Below, piece after piece: positions 15,972 to 25,327 of a stretch of DNA of 64,000 nucleotides (its first letter is position 1; every line of letters begins with the position of its first letter). The position numbers and the translations under genes were made by a program. The stretch lies in contig DS990610.1 of NCBI GenBank assembly GCA_000155715.1, forward strand, positions 1 through 64,000, read 5' to 3'. This DNA comes from a gamma proteobacterium HTCC5015 (GTDB lineage Bacteria > Pseudomonadota > Gammaproteobacteria > HTCC5015). Under the pieces are notes generated by a model. It did no database searches. It saw only the letters and a program-made list of their open reading frames with translations, and had not been told where the DNA came from.

Positions 15972-17126
15972 ATGAAGCCTCGCATTTTTATGCGCTACAT
16001 GCTGGGCACGCAAAGCGAGATACTCGATTGGAGTACCACGCAAAAAGCCCAATTCGTCTACGCTTGGATTGCCGAAATTGCACTGTGGATTGCGCTGCTC
16101 TTACTGGGGGCTTCCCACTTCGAGTGGATGCTGGGCAACGGCCTCAATAACGAAGTAGCCAACACAGCGATCATCGTCATTTTAGTATTAGCGGCTTGCT
16201 GTGGCATCGGCTTTATATTGGGGTTCAAAGCCGACGCCACTGCGTGGACATCCAAGCTCTATGCCCATATCTGCATCCAGTTTTTCGTCGCCGTTAATAT
16301 GGTTCTCGCCTACTACGCGGGCGTTTTCTCCGTTGTCTCGGGCGTCGCACTCGTCGGGGGGAGCTTGACGGGTTTTATTCTTTTTAATGAGCGTGTCGTC
16401 TACGGCGGATTATTCACTGGTGCTTTGGCGACCCTTGCCCTGATTATCCTCTCAGCCTTGGAAGTCATCCCCTACGCGTCTGTCATCGAAACCAATGGAA
16501 CCCCGCTACACCACAATGCCACGTGGCTCATTCTGCTGCTAGGCCTGAGCACACCCTATATTGGGCTGCTCGTTGCCATGAACAGCTCCGCTATCCGCCG
16601 CTGGCGCCAGCGCGAATCAGAAGTGCGCCAGCTGTCGACCACAGACCCCTTAACGCAAGTGGCCAACCGCAGACATCTGCTAGAACGGCTCAACTTGGAA
16701 ATTAGCCGCTGTGAGCGCAGTGGTCACTCTGAGCTGAGCTTACTGATGATGGATTTAGATCACTTCAAATCCATCAATGATGAGCACGGCCACCTGTTTG
16801 GCGACGAGGCACTGCGCGTGACTGCCCGAGTACTGCGCGAACAAAGCCGCAATACCGACCTCGTCGGCCGCTACGGGGGGGAGGAGTTCTGCCTCTTGCT
16901 GCCCGACACGGGCCCACAGGGCGCCCTACAGATTGCCGAGCGCTGCCGCCAAGCGCTCGAACAGGCGGATATCGACCGTGAAGACGGCGAAGTGCTGCAT
17001 ATAACAACCAGCATTGGCCTCGCTACTTATCAGATGGGCGACACCAACGAGAGCCTGCTACACCGTGCCGATGAGGCGCTTTACCAAGCCAAAGAACAAG
17101 GCCGCAATCGCATTGTTCAAACTTGA
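15972..17126 (+). CDS. Membrane-bound diguanylate cyclase (GGDEF)
   Basis: 384 residues. Roughly six transmembrane segments (about 26-205) form an uncharacterised sensory module. A GGDEF domain follows from about residue 218 (STTDPLTQVANRRHLLERLN). The active site GGEEF is at 302-306 and an inhibitory RxxD site (RNTD, 293-296) sits at the right spacing, so it should make c-di-GMP and be product-inhibited. No EAL domain. An AGGAGG ribosome site precedes the ATG. It may influence surface behaviour together with the Pil-Chp cluster; the sensed signal is unknown. Confidence 0.9.
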   Translation: MKPRIFMRYMLGTQSEILDWSTTQKAQFVYAWIAEIALWIALLLLGASHFEWMLGNGLNNEVANTAIIVILVLAACCGIGFILGFKADATAWTSKLYAHICIQFFVAVNMVLAYYAGVFSVVSGVALVGGSLTGFILFNERVVYGGLFTGALATLALIILSALEVIPYASVIETNGTPLHHNATWLILLLGLSTPYIGLLVAMNSSAIRRWRQRESEVRQLSTTDPLTQVANRRHLLERLNLEISRCERSGHSELSLLMMDLDHFKSINDEHGHLFGDEALRVTARVLREQSRNTDLVGRYGGEEFCLLLPDTGPQGALQIAERCRQALEQADIDREDGEVLHITTSIGLATYQMGDTNESLLHRADEALYQAKEQGRNRIVQT

Positions 17127-17184
17127 GGCCTGCGCCTTTTCATTACTCCTGTCGTACCTCTCTCGCAGTTTTTTGGCCCACAAT

Positions 17185-17198
17185 GTGCAGCACTGCAC
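17185..17198. promoter_or_regulatory. Short palindrome upstream of DUF2505 gene
   Basis: GTGCAG-CA-CTGCAC, two perfect 6-bp arms, 20 bases upstream of the start. Could be an operator; no regulator was identified. Confidence 0.25.
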
Positions 17199-17217
17199 GT
17201 TACATTAAAATCATGTT

Positions 17218-17721
17218 ATGGCGATTAAACTAGATAACCACTACCCCTTGAGCCCTCGGGAGTTGTTTGAGATTTACACCGACAAGGGCTTTTACGAAAA
17301 ACGTTACGCGGGCGCAGGTGTCGATCAATACACCTTTGAATCCTTTCAAGCGCGCGATGATGGCTTTGATATTCATATCGAAATCAATCCGCCCATCGAA
17401 ATTCCCAGTGGTGTCCCGAAAGCGGCGAGAAAACTCGTCCCCGAGCGCCAAAAAACCAAATACTCGGCGATTTGGACGATCCACAGCGACGACCACATGG
17501 AAGCGCTTTACACCTACGATGTGCAAGGCAAACCCATTAAAGTCGTCGGTCAGCGCATTTTACAAGCGCACAGTGAAGGCACTCACAATCAAGGCGCCTT
17601 TAACATCGAGTGCCAAATCCCCGTGTTTGGCAAGCTGCTCGCCAATTTGCTCGAAGAGCGTGTCCAAAAGGAAATGGAGGCTGACGAAGCGGCGGTGCAA
17701 GAGTATATTCAGGGCAGATAA
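17218..17721 (+). CDS. DUF2505 family protein (START/SRPBCC-like)
   Basis: 167 residues beginning LDNHYPLSPRELFEIYTDKGFYEKRY, then beta-rich segments (FDIHIEINPPIEIPSGVPKA, YSAIWTIHSDDHMEALYTYD) and a helical end (LANLLEERVQKEMEADEAAV). This is the DUF2505 layout, predicted to be a helix-grip lipid or ligand-binding fold. Biological role unknown. The ATG at 17218 is the first in frame. tpm begins 20 bases after the stop. Confidence 0.8.
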   Translation: MAIKLDNHYPLSPRELFEIYTDKGFYEKRYAGAGVDQYTFESFQARDDGFDIHIEINPPIEIPSGVPKAARKLVPERQKTKYSAIWTIHSDDHMEALYTYDVQGKPIKVVGQRILQAHSEGTHNQGAFNIECQIPVFGKLLANLLEERVQKEMEADEAAVQEYIQGR

Positions 17722-17741
17722 ACGACGACAGGACGCCCACT

Positions 17742-18386
17742 ATGGAAGCCGCTTTCTGGCATGAACGCTGGCATCAGGAACAAATCGCCTTTCATCAAGA
17801 GAGGCCCCACCCCATGCTCACCGAGCATGTTGGACTATTGGCGCCCAATGCGAGCGCCAAAATCTTGGTGCCACTGTGCGGGAAGAGCCTCGACATGCTG
17901 TGGCTTGCTCAGCAGGGTTACTCAGTGCTCGGCGTCGAACTGAGCGATAAAGCCTGCAAAGCATTTTTCAGCGAGAACCGCTTGGCCTTTAGCCGCCACC
18001 CCGAGCGCCACTTTGTGCGCTACGAAGCCGAAGACCTGCCTATCACACTCCTCATGGGTGACGTGTTTGATCTTAATAGCGAGCACTTAGCCAAGGTGGA
18101 GGCCATTTACGACCGCGCAGCGACGATTGCTCTGCCCAAGCCCATGCGTGAACAATACTGGCAGCATCTATCACACCGTTTACCGGAAGCCGTCTCTGGC
18201 CTTGTTATTTCCATTGACGATGAAGACGTATGCCACGAAGGTCCTCCTTTCTCCGTGCCCGAAGGCGAGCTGCAGTCTCTCGTGCAACCTTTAGGCACAC
18301 TGCACCCCCTCGTCTCGGCCAAGACCCTTATTCGAGAGGATCGAGAGCCGCTAGAAACACTCTATCAGCTTCGATCCGCTAAGTAG
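17742..18386 (+). CDS. tpm: Thiopurine S-methyltransferase
   Basis: 214 residues, typical of bacterial TPMT. Starts FWHERWHQEQIAFHQERPHP, followed by SAM-binding VPLCGKSLDMLWLAQQGYSV, VEAIYDRAATIALPKPMR and a C-terminal Rossmann core. Bacterial homologues methylate thiopurines and also tellurite or selenite, giving volatile or less toxic products. Converges with the yqcC-like gene, with only 7 bases between stops. Confidence 0.92.
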   Translation: MEAAFWHERWHQEQIAFHQERPHPMLTEHVGLLAPNASAKILVPLCGKSLDMLWLAQQGYSVLGVELSDKACKAFFSENRLAFSRHPERHFVRYEAEDLPITLLMGDVFDLNSEHLAKVEAIYDRAATIALPKPMREQYWQHLSHRLPEAVSGLVISIDDEDVCHEGPPFSVPEGELQSLVQPLGTLHPLVSAKTLIREDREPLETLYQLRSAK

Positions 18387-18393
18387 GCCGCCA

Positions 18394-18723
18394 CTAACTG
18401 AGCTTGGTATCGATTTTCTCAATGAGGTTTTGTACGCGATCCGTGTACTCTGGCACTTCGGGCAGCACCTGCTCGGCGTACGGCGCAATTTCACAGTTGC
18501 TCGGCAATACGCCACCGCCGTCCATAATCGCCTTGATACGTGGAATAAAAATCCACTGCAGCCACTGGGGCAAGCTGAGCGTATCGACGCAAAAAGGCTC
18601 AGTGCTCGACAGTTGATGGGACGAGGGCGGCGCACTCTCCCACAAATTTTGTCGCCGCAGCTCGACTTCCAGTTCGCTGAGCAATTTTTTTACGGCGTTT
18701 TCTTGGGGGTCGCTCGTCTTCAT
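18394..18723 (-). CDS. yqcC: YqcC-like small protein (DUF446)
   Basis: 109 residues, helical and acidic-hydrophobic, containing PFCVDTLSLPQWLQWIFIPR around residue 45 and MDGGGVLPSNCEIAPYAEQ around 68, both diagnostic of YqcC/DUF446. In enterics it neighbours truC; here it overlaps the DUF3187 gene by 4 bases, so it is the last gene of a run starting at rpe. Function unknown. Confidence 0.82.
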   Translation of the reverse strand: MKTSDPQENAVKKLLSELEVELRRQNLWESAPPSSHQLSSTEPFCVDTLSLPQWLQWIFIPRIKAIMDGGGVLPSNCEIAPYAEQVLPEVPEYTDRVQNLIEKIDTKLS

Positions 18724-19706
18724 GGCGTCACGCTAAGGTTCAGATAAAACACCACATCGGAACTGGTACCGACGTCGACATCTTCCGTCACGCCTATATC
18801 GAGCGCGTATCGATCTGAAAAATGGATCGTCCCCCCCGAGGTCAAAGCAGTAGAGTGCCCCAATAAGCGAGTCTCGCTATCGTAGATCGCCGACTGCGCA
18901 TCCGCCTGCAAACGCAGAGCAATTGTCGGGTTCACTCGCCACTCGATGCCATAACCCATGAAGGCGTAACCGTCTTTGCGCCGATTGCTAAGCAGCCCCT
19001 CGTCGGGCTCGACGTAAACACCGCCCAACTGACTGTAGTGGCTCCAGCGATCGCTTATCTGTGAGGCCGCGCTCACCCACAGCGCGAGATCTAAAGTACC
19101 ACTGCCCGTCAGCTCGTCTTCATCTCCAGTGGGAATATCCAACTTGCCTCCCACACTCAGTCGATCTTCATAGTCCGTCGAGACATTTCGAATGAGAGAC
19201 ACACTGACATCGCCAACACCCGAAGTCGCCTGATTCTGCTGAATTAACGTCGTGCCGTTAACGCGATAGCGCAAGCCGTACTGGTCGTCGGGCACATTGG
19301 GGCGTTTGCCCTCGGGAAAGCCAAACACCTCGTGAAAATCATTCACAAACCCATCGAGGCTGCCCGCTCCGTGATCGAGCCAGGGCAGTTCAAAGCGAAC
19401 ATCCCACTCATCGCTTAAACCGTATTCATAAGCCAGTAGCAAGCGGCTGGTTTCACCGTCAAACGCGAGGGCCTCCCCACTTTTTCGCTCTTGGTGCAGC
19501 GTGTTGCTCACGCTGTAGCCGAGCTGCCAGCGCGTCGCGCCGCGATCCAACTCGGAGAACTGAATTCCCAGCGGAGTGCCGTAATGCATATTCAGCGGCG
19601 TCATATCGCCCGTGTAAAAAGTGCCGGGAGCCGCCATTGCCGACACGGCGACACTCGCAATGCCCAGAGCAGTCAATCGGGTTAATCGCTGTTGCATCAA
19701 TGTCAC
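18720..19706 (-). CDS. DUF3187 family outer-membrane-type protein
   Basis: 328 residues with a signal peptide (to about residue 25, AVSAMAA) and alternating beta-strand segments throughout, ending in a hydrophobic strand with FYLNLSVTP. That pattern suggests a secreted beta-barrel. Segments such as YEYGLSDEWDVRFELPWLDH and LSVGGKLDIPTGDEDELTGS match what I know of DUF3187. The GTG at 19706 overlaps the gph stop by 4 bases; an ATG at 19697 is the alternative start. Function unknown. Confidence 0.75.
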   Translation of the reverse strand: MTLMQQRLTRLTALGIASVAVSAMAAPGTFYTGDMTPLNMHYGTPLGIQFSELDRGATRWQLGYSVSNTLHQERKSGEALAFDGETSRLLLAYEYGLSDEWDVRFELPWLDHGAGSLDGFVNDFHEVFGFPEGKRPNVPDDQYGLRYRVNGTTLIQQNQATSGVGDVSVSLIRNVSTDYEDRLSVGGKLDIPTGDEDELTGSGTLDLALWVSAASQISDRWSHYSQLGGVYVEPDEGLLSNRRKDGYAFMGYGIEWRVNPTIALRLQADAQSAIYDSETRLLGHSTALTSGGTIHFSDRYALDIGVTEDVDVGTSSDVVFYLNLSVTP

Positions 19707-20398
19707 GCGTTTTCCAGTGAGTCTAATAAGTCTTTCAGTGTATCGAACACCCAGTCCGGATCGGAGTCCTCAATCGGCCGACCGTGGTTGTATCCGTTGC
19801 GCAGGCCAACGCAGGTCATACCCGCCGCCTTGGCGGCCTGAGTGTCATTGCTCGAATCGCCCACCATGACACAATCCTCCACCGCAGTATTGAGCCGCTC
19901 TGCCGCCAGCCACAGCATATCGGGATCGGGTTTAATGCGCGGGGTATCGCCTCCCCCAACCACTGCGTCAAAGGCATCGCTGGCCGCCAAGTGCTCCAGT
20001 ACGCGGTGTGTGACTTCCGCGGGTTTGTTGGTGACGAGTGCGGTTTTAATACCCCGCCCGCGCAGTGCCTTTAAGAGCTCCAAACCAGCGGGGTAAAAAT
20101 CCGCGTTGTGGACGCCCAGCTCATTGTAGTGGCGCATTATCACGGGCATCACGCGATCGACTTGGGCGGGATCGGCATCGCCTTCAAAGCGACCCGACAG
20201 AATGCGCCGCGCTAACATCTGAGCGCCGTTGCCGACCCACAAACCAATTTTTTCATCACTGGTGTGAGGCAGGCCAAGCTCGCTCTCTGTGGCGCGCACC
20301 ACATCGATAATGCCCGGCAAGCTATCGAGTAGCGTGCCATCAAAATCAAATAAAAAGGCGCGCTTTTGCCATAGGCTCGATACATCCATGGGCATCAA
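19703..20398 (-). CDS. gph: Phosphoglycolate phosphatase (HAD superfamily)
   Basis: 231 residues. HAD motif [14 protein letters not shown] near residue 16, motif [11 protein letters not shown], motif [14 protein letters not shown] and [18 protein letters not shown]. The family hydrolyses 2-phosphoglycolate formed during DNA repair. Placement directly after rpe (ATGA overlap) is the common proteobacterial rpe-gph arrangement, which supports the assignment over other HAD phosphatases. Confidence 0.92.
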   Translation of the reverse strand: MMPMDVSSLWQKRAFLFDFDGTLLDSLPGIIDVVRATESELGLPHTSDEKIGLWVGNGAQMLARRILSGRFEGDADPAQVDRVMPVIMRHYNELGVHNADFYPAGLELLKALRGRGIKTALVTNKPAEVTHRVLEHLAASDAFDAVVGGGDTPRIKPDPDMLWLAAERLNTAVEDCVMVGDSSNDTQAAKAAGMTCVGLRNGYNHGRPIEDSDPDWVFDTLKDLLDSLENA

Positions 20399-21069
20399 TC
20401 GACGCCAGCCAATTCTTTGCGCATTTGCGCAATGGCCTCTTCGTAGCTAGGGGCGTTAAAAATGGCGGAACCGGCCACAAATGTATCGGCGCCAGCCTCT
20501 GCGATCTCGCGAATGTTGTCCGTCTTAACACCACCGTCAATTTCTAAACGGATGTCGCGACCCGATTCGTCGATCAAGGCGCGCGCTTCGCGCAACTTAT
20601 CCAGCGTGCCGGGAATAAAGGACTGGCCGCCATAGCCGGGGTTGACCGACATCAACAAAATCATATCGACCTTATCGAGCACATGCTTGAGGTAATCCAA
20701 CGGCGTCGCCGGATTAAACACGAGACCCGATTGGCAGCCGCTGTCTTTAATCAGCTGCAAACTGCGATCAATATGCTCCGAGGCCTCGGGGTGAAATGTA
20801 ATAAAATCTGCGCCCGCCTTGGCAAAGGCGGGAATCAAATCGTCGACAGGTTTCACCATCAGATGCGCGTCAATCGGTGCTGTGATGCCGTAGTCTCGCA
20901 GCGCTTGGCACACGGAGGGGCCAAAGGTGAGGTTGGGCACATAGTGGTTATCCATCACATCAAAGTGGACGATATCCGCCCCCGCCGCTAACACGCGGTC
21001 GACATCTTCCCCCAAACGGGCAAGATCGGCGGAAAGAATGGACGGGGCAATTTTATAGGGCTGTTTCAT
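20395..21069 (-). CDS. rpe: Ribulose-phosphate 3-epimerase
   Basis: 224 residues of TIM barrel: [20 protein letters not shown] at the start, [18 protein letters not shown] (catalytic Asp and metal-site residues), [18 protein letters not shown] and LEIDGGV. Interconverts ribulose-5-phosphate and xylulose-5-phosphate in the pentose phosphate pathway. First gene of the rpe-gph-DUF3187-yqcC run. Confidence 0.96.
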   Translation of the reverse strand: MKQPYKIAPSILSADLARLGEDVDRVLAAGADIVHFDVMDNHYVPNLTFGPSVCQALRDYGITAPIDAHLMVKPVDDLIPAFAKAGADFITFHPEASEHIDRSLQLIKDSGCQSGLVFNPATPLDYLKHVLDKVDMILLMSVNPGYGGQSFIPGTLDKLREARALIDESGRDIRLEIDGGVKTDNIREIAEAGADTFVAGSAIFNAPSYEEAIAQMRKELAGVD

Positions 21070-21155
21070 AGCGCACTCGTAAAAGACAGTGCACCGATTA
21101 TACGGGATGCCCGCACAGCCTATCCAGCGCCGTAGGAATTACACCCCGAGAACGA

Positions 21156-22343
21156 TTAGTTCTTCCTCTTGGACGAATCGCGAATGGGAATCAGCGATTC
21201 CAAAACCGTTGCAACACGGGGGTGATTGAGCAACTGCATATGGTTGAGCCCACCGAGGAAATAGCGACCCGCGCGACGATGCTCTGCGTAGCGCACATCC
21301 TCACTCGCCGAGCCACTGCCCACATCGACCAGAAAATCACCCAAACTTTGTGACACGGTGCTGGCCTCATCGGGCGCAACACTGGCAAACACATAATCGA
21401 GAGCAACGTGCTCTGGCCAATCCATCGCTTCGCCGAGGTGACTATCGGATAAATTTTGAATGCCCGTACTGCGCAAGCCGACGACTTCAGCGACGGGACG
21501 GGTAATGGGGTGCCAGTGCAACGCTTGTCGCGCCAACTCCGCTCCACGCTCGACCGCCGACCCCTGGTGCGGTGACCCCAGACACACAACTCGCTCCAAA
21601 ACCGACACCCAGCGACTACGCTGTGCCGCCGCCACATGTACAGCGCTGCGCGAGAGCAAGCCGCCCATGCTGTGTCCTACCAAATGCAGAGACTCGATCG
21701 GTTCCGGCCACTGCTGGTGCAGGCTCTGCAATGCATCATTCAGTGCCCGACCGTTATCCGACAAGCTCAAACCACTGTTGTAGCGGATGTAAATCGGCGT
21801 GTAGCCGCGCTCTGTCATACGACGCGCATAGTGCATATCGCGCTCGCCCCAGTGGCGCTCAGACATGCTGTGCCAATAATTTTCATCGCAGCAAAGGCCG
21901 TGAACAAACACCACCAAATGGCGACCACTTCGCTCGGCGGGCACGAGACACTGCATGTCTTGGGCTAAATGGCTGTCTCGCTGATGCAAGTAGTCACCGA
22001 CCAACCCATTTAATGCCGAGTGCCACCACCCGCTGGGCTTCTCTCCGCCGCCGTGAATTTCGCGCCAGCCACTCTCGTAGGCATCCGCCAATGTGAGCAA
22101 ACCCGCAAGACTTTGGCGCACCACCGAATAGACACCCCGCGCAATGCCGCGATGCGAGCGGCGCACCAGCGCCGACGGCAACTGGGTTACTGGCGTGGCG
22201 CGCAGCGCTCGAAAAGGCTGATCGGCAATCGCCAAGTGCATGGACTCAACCTTATCGACCAAACCCACCACACCATCTCGCGCCGCGGCCGCATAGCCCG
22301 AAGCACTCGATTCGGCTGACTTCACTGGATAGGATTCGTGCAC
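21156..22343 (-). CDS. Lipase-like alpha/beta hydrolase (PGAP1/esterase type)
   Basis: 395 residues, no clear signal peptide. An N-terminal region of about 130 residues precedes the hydrolase core. LVVFVHGLCCDENYW near 143 is the oxyanion region, followed by the elbow LVGHSMGGLLSRSAVH with Ser225 and the PGAP1-like CLGSPHQGSAVERG. The likely His lies in GGLNHMQLLNHP near the C-terminus. Probably a cytoplasmic lipase/esterase or transesterase. A 16-bp inverted repeat 26 bases upstream of the start resembles the putative FabR/DesT-type operator at 4947, suggesting lipid-responsive control. Confidence 0.8.
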   Translation of the reverse strand: MHESYPVKSAESSASGYAAAARDGVVGLVDKVESMHLAIADQPFRALRATPVTQLPSALVRRSHRGIARGVYSVVRQSLAGLLTLADAYESGWREIHGGGEKPSGWWHSALNGLVGDYLHQRDSHLAQDMQCLVPAERSGRHLVVFVHGLCCDENYWHSMSERHWGERDMHYARRMTERGYTPIYIRYNSGLSLSDNGRALNDALQSLHQQWPEPIESLHLVGHSMGGLLSRSAVHVAAAQRSRWVSVLERVVCLGSPHQGSAVERGAELARQALHWHPITRPVAEVVGLRSTGIQNLSDSHLGEAMDWPEHVALDYVFASVAPDEASTVSQSLGDFLVDVGSGSASEDVRYAEHRRAGRYFLGGLNHMQLLNHPRVATVLESLIPIRDSSKRKN

Positions 22344-22368
22344 AGCAACACCCTTTCAAAAACAACTT

Positions 22369-22384
22369 GTGCACAAGTGTGCAC
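22369..22384. promoter_or_regulatory. Operator-like inverted repeat upstream of the lipase gene
   Basis: GTGCACAAGTGTGCAC: 7-bp arms around AG, overlapping a perfect 14-bp palindrome ACTTGTGCACAAGT (22365-22378). It has the same arm length, 2-base centre and CACAANTGTG core as the site at 4947, and a similar distance to the start codon (26 against 21 bases). Confidence 0.5.
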
Positions 22385-22488
22385 TTTTGCAGTGTCCGTG
22401 AAAAGTCGCTTGTCGCCCAAATAGACAAAATGGCATCCCGTCTTTTCAGGCGGCGGCCGTAGAAAACGCGCCCAGCGGCGCTTGTTCA

Positions 22489-23925
22489 TCACAACTTGTG
22501 GCGAAAGCGAAAGGCGCTGGCACCGGGGTGGCTGGGTTCAAACCAGGCAAACTGCTGCTGCAATAACACGACGTCCCCCACCATAATCAACGCGGGCGCC
22601 TTTACCTCGGCTTTGCGCGCGCGCTCGGGCAAATCGGTCAAGTTGCCAATGACCACTCGCTGGGCGGGCGTCGTACCCTGTTCAACAATGGCTGCAGGGC
22701 GATCAGAGGGCGCCCCTTCCTCCTGTAGCCGACGGCAGATTTCGGCGATGTTTTTCAGCCCCATATAGAACACCACCGTCTGGCGAGGCTGGGCTAACTG
22801 CGGCCAATTGAGGTGATCGAGAGAGTCGTCTCGCGTGTGGCCCGTGACAAAGACACAGGCCTGCGCGTGATCGCGATGGGTCAGCGGTATGCCCGCGTAG
22901 GCCCCGCAGCCACTGGCCGATGTAACGCCGGGCACCACCTGAAAGGGCACCGCATTTTCGGCTAAAAGCGCAATTTCCTCGCCCCCTCGCCCAAACATGA
23001 AGGAGTCGCCGCCTTTCAGGCGAGCCACCTTGAGCCCCTGTTTGGCGTAATCCACCAACAATTGGCTAATCTCTCCCTGCGGCACACTGTGATCGGCCGC
23101 CAACTTGCCCACATAGACCCGCTCGGCCTCGCGACGACACAAATTCATCACCGCCTCGGGAATTAAGCGATCGTGTACCACGACATCGGCCTGTTGCAGT
23201 AGGCGCAGAGCTTTAAAGGTGAGCAAGTCGGGATCACCCGGCCCCGCGCCAATTAAGTAGACCTCGCCCATGGCGCCGTCAGCACTGGGGCTGTCAACGC
23301 GATCATCAATCGCCTGTTGCAGTAATTGATCGGCGCGATCCGTTTGCCCCGCGAGTACGGCCTCTGCCACCGGACCCGACAGCACGCCCTCCCAAAAGGA
23401 GCGGCGGTGCTCAAAAGGCACGCGCGCTTTGACCGTCTTGCGGTAGCTTTTTACCAGCGCCGCCAGCTGGCCGTAGGCGGCGGGAATCAACGTCTCCAGG
23501 CGCGCTTTAATAGCCCGAGCCAACACGGGGGCGCCTCCGCCACTGGAGATCGCAATGGTGATCGGGTCGCGCTCGACGACCGCGCCATTGGTGTAATCGC
23601 ACAGCTCGGGGGTGTCGACAACATTCACCATGACACCCGCCGATTTAGCGGCCTCATAAACGCGTCGGTTCGCGCACTCGTCGTCCGTTGCCGCCACCAC
23701 TAAACGGCACCCCTGTACATCGTCGGCCTCAAAATGCTTGGCGCGGTGCTCGATGTCGCCCCGCTCAAGAGACGCCTGCAAATTCTTGCACAGTGTTGGG
23801 GCAACCACGGTGAGGCTTGCGCCCGCTTTGAGCAACATCTCGGATTTGCGAGAGGCGACTTCTCCACCACCTACCATGAGACAGGGGTAGTCTTTAACAT
23901 CCAACCAAATGGGCAAATAGCGCAT
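22489..23925 (-). CDS. cysG: Siroheme synthase CysG (multifunctional)
   Basis: 478 residues with both halves of CysG. The N-terminal precorrin-2 dehydrogenase/sirohydrochlorin ferrochelatase has MVGGGEVASRKSEMLLKAGA near residue 17 and AISSGGGAPVLARAIKARLE near 127. The C-terminal uroporphyrinogen-III methyltransferase starts near 218 (VYLIGAGPGDPDLLTFKALR) and continues with ARLKGGDSFMFGRGGEE and VVPGVTSASG. It makes siroheme for sulfite and nitrite reductases. Stands alone, divergent from the PfkB kinase. Confidence 0.95.
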   Translation of the reverse strand: MRYLPIWLDVKDYPCLMVGGGEVASRKSEMLLKAGASLTVVAPTLCKNLQASLERGDIEHRAKHFEADDVQGCRLVVAATDDECANRRVYEAAKSAGVMVNVVDTPELCDYTNGAVVERDPITIAISSGGGAPVLARAIKARLETLIPAAYGQLAALVKSYRKTVKARVPFEHRRSFWEGVLSGPVAEAVLAGQTDRADQLLQQAIDDRVDSPSADGAMGEVYLIGAGPGDPDLLTFKALRLLQQADVVVHDRLIPEAVMNLCRREAERVYVGKLAADHSVPQGEISQLLVDYAKQGLKVARLKGGDSFMFGRGGEEIALLAENAVPFQVVPGVTSASGCGAYAGIPLTHRDHAQACVFVTGHTRDDSLDHLNWPQLAQPRQTVVFYMGLKNIAEICRRLQEEGAPSDRPAAIVEQGTTPAQRVVIGNLTDLPERARKAEVKAPALIMVGDVVLLQQQFAWFEPSHPGASAFRFRHKL

Positions 23926-24011
23926 ACTTCGTTAACCTGTTTTCAATACATCAATTATACGCACTTAAACGGCGCGCACAGTTACTAGGCGCCAATTCGG
24001 TAGGAATAAAC

Positions 24012-24899
24012 ATGGCTAAGATTCTTGGCGTGGGCAATGCCACACTCGACATCATCAATCGCGTCGACGGCTATCCCGTTGAAGACAGTGAAAATAAAGC
24101 GCTCTCCCAGCGCATGGCCCTAGGCGGCAACACAGCCAATACATTAAATGTACTGTCCCAATTAGGTCACCAGTGCCAATTCGTCGGCGTACTCGCCTAC
24201 GATGCCTTTGGTCGTGCTCTGCGCGAAGCCTTGAGCGATTTGGGCATTGGCACGAGCCACTGTTTTGCCACGCGCGGGCAAACCCCCACTTCCTATATTA
24301 CGCTCAACGAGCAAAGCGGCTCGCGCACCATCGTCCACTACCGAGATCTGCCCGAGCTTCACAGCCAGCACTTTATCGACGAGATTCAAGTGCGCGATTA
24401 CGCGTGGTTACACCTGCAAGCCCGCGCCAATGTCGGCGACGTAGAGACCATCGCCCAACACATTCAAAATGACAGATTGGAAACACAGGTGATTTCGATT
24501 GAAATCGAAAAACCCCACCAAGATGTAGAGCGCCTCATTCCCCTCGCCGATGTGGTGTTTTTCTCCAAAGACTTTGCGCGCCATCACCAGCAAAACAGTC
24601 CAGAGGCTATGCTGGACTTTTCCCGCGTACTGGGCGCCAAACACCTCGTCGTCTGCCCCTGGGGCACCCGCGGCGCGTGGGCCGAAAACAGCGAGGGGCA
24701 GCGCTTTCACTCACCCGCCTTTCCCCCTAGGCAAGTGATCGACACCGTCGGCGCTGGCGATACCTATAATGGCGGTTTTATCGACGCCCAGTGTCGCGGC
24801 CTCGATGTGCAACAGAGCCTTGAGCAGGCCTGTCGCTTAGCCGGTAAAAAGGTCGGGCAAGAGGGCTTTGAACATCTAAACGATTTAGAAGCCCAGTAA
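24012..24899 (+). CDS. PfkB-family sugar/nucleoside kinase
   Basis: 295 residues with the ribokinase-like fold: N-terminal ILGVGNATLDIINRVDGYP, ALGGNTANTLNVLSQLGHQ (signature 1) and DTVGAGDTYNGGFIDAQCRG near 247 with the catalytic Asp and anion hole. It resembles the ketohexokinase-like branch, but specificity cannot be read from sequence alone. Monocistronic with a hairpin 20 bases after the stop. Confidence 0.85.
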   Translation: MAKILGVGNATLDIINRVDGYPVEDSENKALSQRMALGGNTANTLNVLSQLGHQCQFVGVLAYDAFGRALREALSDLGIGTSHCFATRGQTPTSYITLNEQSGSRTIVHYRDLPELHSQHFIDEIQVRDYAWLHLQARANVGDVETIAQHIQNDRLETQVISIEIEKPHQDVERLIPLADVVFFSKDFARHHQQNSPEAMLDFSRVLGAKHLVVCPWGTRGAWAENSEGQRFHSPAFPPRQVIDTVGAGDTYNGGFIDAQCRGLDVQQSLEQACRLAGKKVGQEGFEHLNDLEAQ

Positions 24900-24919
24900 G
24901 CGCCGAAGACAGGGTACCT

Positions 24920-24941
24920 ATCGAGGTCCCTGAACCTCGAT
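24920..24941 (+). terminator. Possible terminator after the PfkB kinase
   Basis: Stem ATCGAGGT/ACCTCGAT with a 6-base loop, followed by TTAG rather than a full T-run. A weak terminator, or one shared with the convergent small gene. Confidence 0.4.
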
Positions 24942-24967
24942 TTAGAAAGTGATCGCCAGCCCTCGGT

Positions 24968-25147
24968 TTACCTCAAATAGTCTTCGAGGTTGCCTTCGAG
25001 CGAGTCGTCAAAAAATTCAAGGTCGCGTCGAAACTGACGCATCAGCTCTAAATCTTCAATGCGGCGCCAAGCGGGCTGCGCCTGTGTAGAGCCTGAACTG
25101 GCTTCGTTTCTCAGTTGTTGTTCGCGGTACTCTTTACTGTGTCCCAT
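24968..25147 (-). CDS. Small PA3496-like protein
   Basis: 59 residues, charged and helical. The C-terminal half AWRRIEDLELMRQFRRDLEF followed by FDD and an acidic tail resembles the short proteins annotated as PA3496-family. The ATG at 25147 has a strong GGGAGG ribosome site; a longer frame upstream lacks one. The 180 bases upstream to cysQ contain no recognisable gene. Confidence 0.6.
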   Translation of the reverse strand: MGHSKEYREQQLRNEASSGSTQAQPAWRRIEDLELMRQFRRDLEFFDDSLEGNLEDYLR

Positions 25148-25327
25148 ATCGACCTCCCAAAAGGTAAACTGGAATAAAATAAACCGCTGTTTATTGTTCT
25201 TGTCGCCTTCGAGTGTTGTTGAAAATCGACTATCGGGCAAGTCAAAGATCGGTGTAAAAAAACCACTTTATGCGACAGCGAAGGATATTGCCGATAAACG
25301 GATCAAATCGACAGAAATGCGTACGAA

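Noticed and set aside
17142..17217. Possible promoter with TTGGCC and TACATT before the DUF2505 gene
   Set aside because: Spacing of about 22 bases is too long for a sigma-70 promoter.
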